Source of the DNA: an uncultured Campylobacteraceae bacterium
Lineage (GTDB): Bacteria; Campylobacterota; Campylobacteria; Campylobacterales; Arcobacteraceae
Direction: 5' to 3'
NCBI GenBank assembly: GCA_913057765.1
Contig: CAJXPH010000042.1
Location: 1-15,127, forward strand
Length of the DNA stretch: 15,127 nt
The notes beneath the pieces were generated by a model. The model was not told the origin of the DNA. It saw nothing but the letters and a program-made list of their open reading frames with translations, and did not search any database. Positions 14,665 to 15,127 of this stretch are shown one piece after another; position 1 is the first letter of the stretch, and the number at the start of each line of letters is the position of its first letter. The position numbers and the translations under genes are program-made.

Positions 14665-14693
14665 ATTATAACAACTTTTGACTGATTAGTCAA
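14665..14693 (-). promoter_or_regulatory. Near-consensus sigma-70 promoter of the micropeptide gene
   Basis: On the minus strand TTGACT (14688-14693) and TATAAT (14665-14670) are separated by exactly 17 nt. Eleven of twelve bases match consensus, the best promoter in the window. The -35 hexamer is half of operator 3 and the start point is in operator 2. The leader would be about 70 nt. It lies directly after the tetR stop codon. Confidence 0.8.
14678..14693. promoter_or_regulatory. TetR-type operator 3 (on the -35)
   Basis: TTGACTGATTAGTCAA, a 16-bp palindrome whose left half on the minus strand is the -35 hexamer. It ends 17 bases before the tetR stop codon (14711). Together with operators 1 and 2, centres are 38 and 33 bp apart. 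Confidence 0.78.
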
Positions 14694-14710
14694 GGAGTTT
14701 TAAAAGATTT

Positions 14711-15079
14711 TTACTTTTTTTCTTTAATTTGTTCAAAGTAGTACTCTAATTGTTCCATACAATTAGCAAAAACCACTCCATCTTGAGATTTCTTTGCAGT
14801 AGATAGGCACCCTTCAATTGAGGCTACTACATAAATTGATAAAGCTTTTATATCCGGGTGATTTATTTCATTATTATCTTTTGCTTTTTGTAAAACTTTC
14901 TCGATAATGTGTTCAAAATGTACATAAACTTTTTCTAAAGCTTCTTTAAAGTCTTTATCATGATGTGAAAGCTCTTGAACTAGAGAATTTAATCTACAGC
15001 CTAAAGTAAAATTAAAACTATCCCTATTTCTTAAAACTTTAAACATAGAATCTAGATAATTTACTTCAGTATCTAATAT
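14711..15079 (-). CDS. TetR-family regulator, C-terminal part only (cut by the fragment end)
   Basis: The 122 genomic codons encode the ligand-binding and dimer domain of a TetR/AcrR-family repressor. The marker is FTLGCRLNSLVQELSHHDKD at residues 24-43 of the fragment, matching the GC---NL-QEL-- segment of many TetR C-terminal domains, followed by an amphipathic helix run (ALEKVYVHFEHIIEKVLQKAK) and ALSIYVVASIEGCLSTAKKS near 84-103. The family is usually 185-200 residues, so roughly 70 N-terminal residues with the helix-turn-helix are missing beyond the window. A naive gene call would start at GTG 15092-15094 and add MYKRQ, but those five codons are Tn5 adapter. The stop TAA is at 14711-14713, beside three operators that this protein probably binds. 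The Cys in GC may be the sensing residue, as in some electrophile-responsive members, but that is inference. Confidence 0.85.
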   Translation of the reverse strand: MLDTEVNYLDSMFKVLRNRDSFNFTLGCRLNSLVQELSHHDKDFKEALEKVYVHFEHIIEKVLQKAKDNNEINHPDIKALSIYVVASIEGCLSTAKKSQDGVVFANCMEQLEYYFEQIKEKK

Positions 15080-15127
15080 CTGTCTCTTATACACATCTGA
15101 CGCTGCCGACGAAGAGGATAGTGTAGA
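15080..15127 (+). other. Illumina Nextera i5-side adapter (non-genomic)
   Basis: Positions 15080-15098 are the reverse complement of the 19-bp Tn5 mosaic end, 15099-15112 (GACGCTGCCGACGA) the i5 read-primer segment, 15113-15120 (AGAGGATA) the reverse complement of index TATCCTCT (S503 from memory) and 15121-15127 the start of the P5 reverse complement. The last genomic base is 15079. Confidence 0.98.

Noticed and set aside
14607..14693. Three similar 16-bp units with 22- and 17-bp gaps, like a tiny CRISPR array
   Set aside because: The repeats are palindromic, too short, partly reversed in orientation, and sit on a promoter beside a TetR gene; operators explain them.
31..15098. Inverted 19-bp Tn5 mosaic ends at both ends, as if the whole window were a transposon
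   Set aside because: The sequences continue into Illumina primer, index and P5/P7 bases, so they come from library preparation, not from a native element.

Overview
The window reads as a chromosomal stretch of an AT-rich Gram-negative bacterium. The low GC, the protein flavour (periplasmic amino-acid-binding proteins, a LysE/ArgO exporter, RecQ with an extra C-terminal region) and the compact, mostly one-stranded operons suggest a Campylobacterota member close to Arcobacter. That is an inference from general resemblance, not from a marker gene. Both ends are not genomic: bases 1-49 and 15080-15127 are Illumina Nextera (Tn5) adapter with index bases, so real DNA spans 50-15079 and both terminal genes are cut by the fragment ends.

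Layout from left to right. At 50-121 is the first 24 codons of an unrecognised minus-strand gene. From 270 to 4929 there is a six-gene minus-strand operon, in transcription order: ABC ATPase, two tandem paralogous periplasmic amino-acid-binding proteins, an ABC permease with an extra periplasmic domain, a MarC-family membrane protein and a LysE/ArgO-type amino-acid exporter. It combines amino-acid uptake with efflux. Divergent from it at 5072 is an EamA/DMT-type permease (TTG start), followed by a lone GT-B-like glycosyltransferase ending in a strong bidirectional terminator at 7136-7164.

From 7164 to 11439 a minus-strand cluster holds recQ, thyA, folA and a methyltransferase, with junctions of -2, 13 and 1 nt. 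ThyA makes dTMP while oxidising methylene-THF to DHF, FolA regenerates THF, and RecQ acts at stalled forks. Further right are an SDR oxidoreductase followed by a YqhC-like AraC regulator (11499-13154) and a D-2-hydroxyacid dehydrogenase (13277-14206), both on the minus strand.

The most unusual part is 14495-15079: the C-terminal domain of a TetR-family regulator, then three copies of a 16-bp palindrome with arms TTGACT/AGTCAA, a consensus-quality promoter (TTGACT-17-TATAAT) whose -35 lies inside one palindrome and whose start point falls in another, and then a lone 30-codon membrane peptide gene with a good ribosome binding site. This looks like a complete regulated unit whose only product is a micropeptide. 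No tRNA, rRNA, CRISPR array, native insertion sequence or phage gene was seen.
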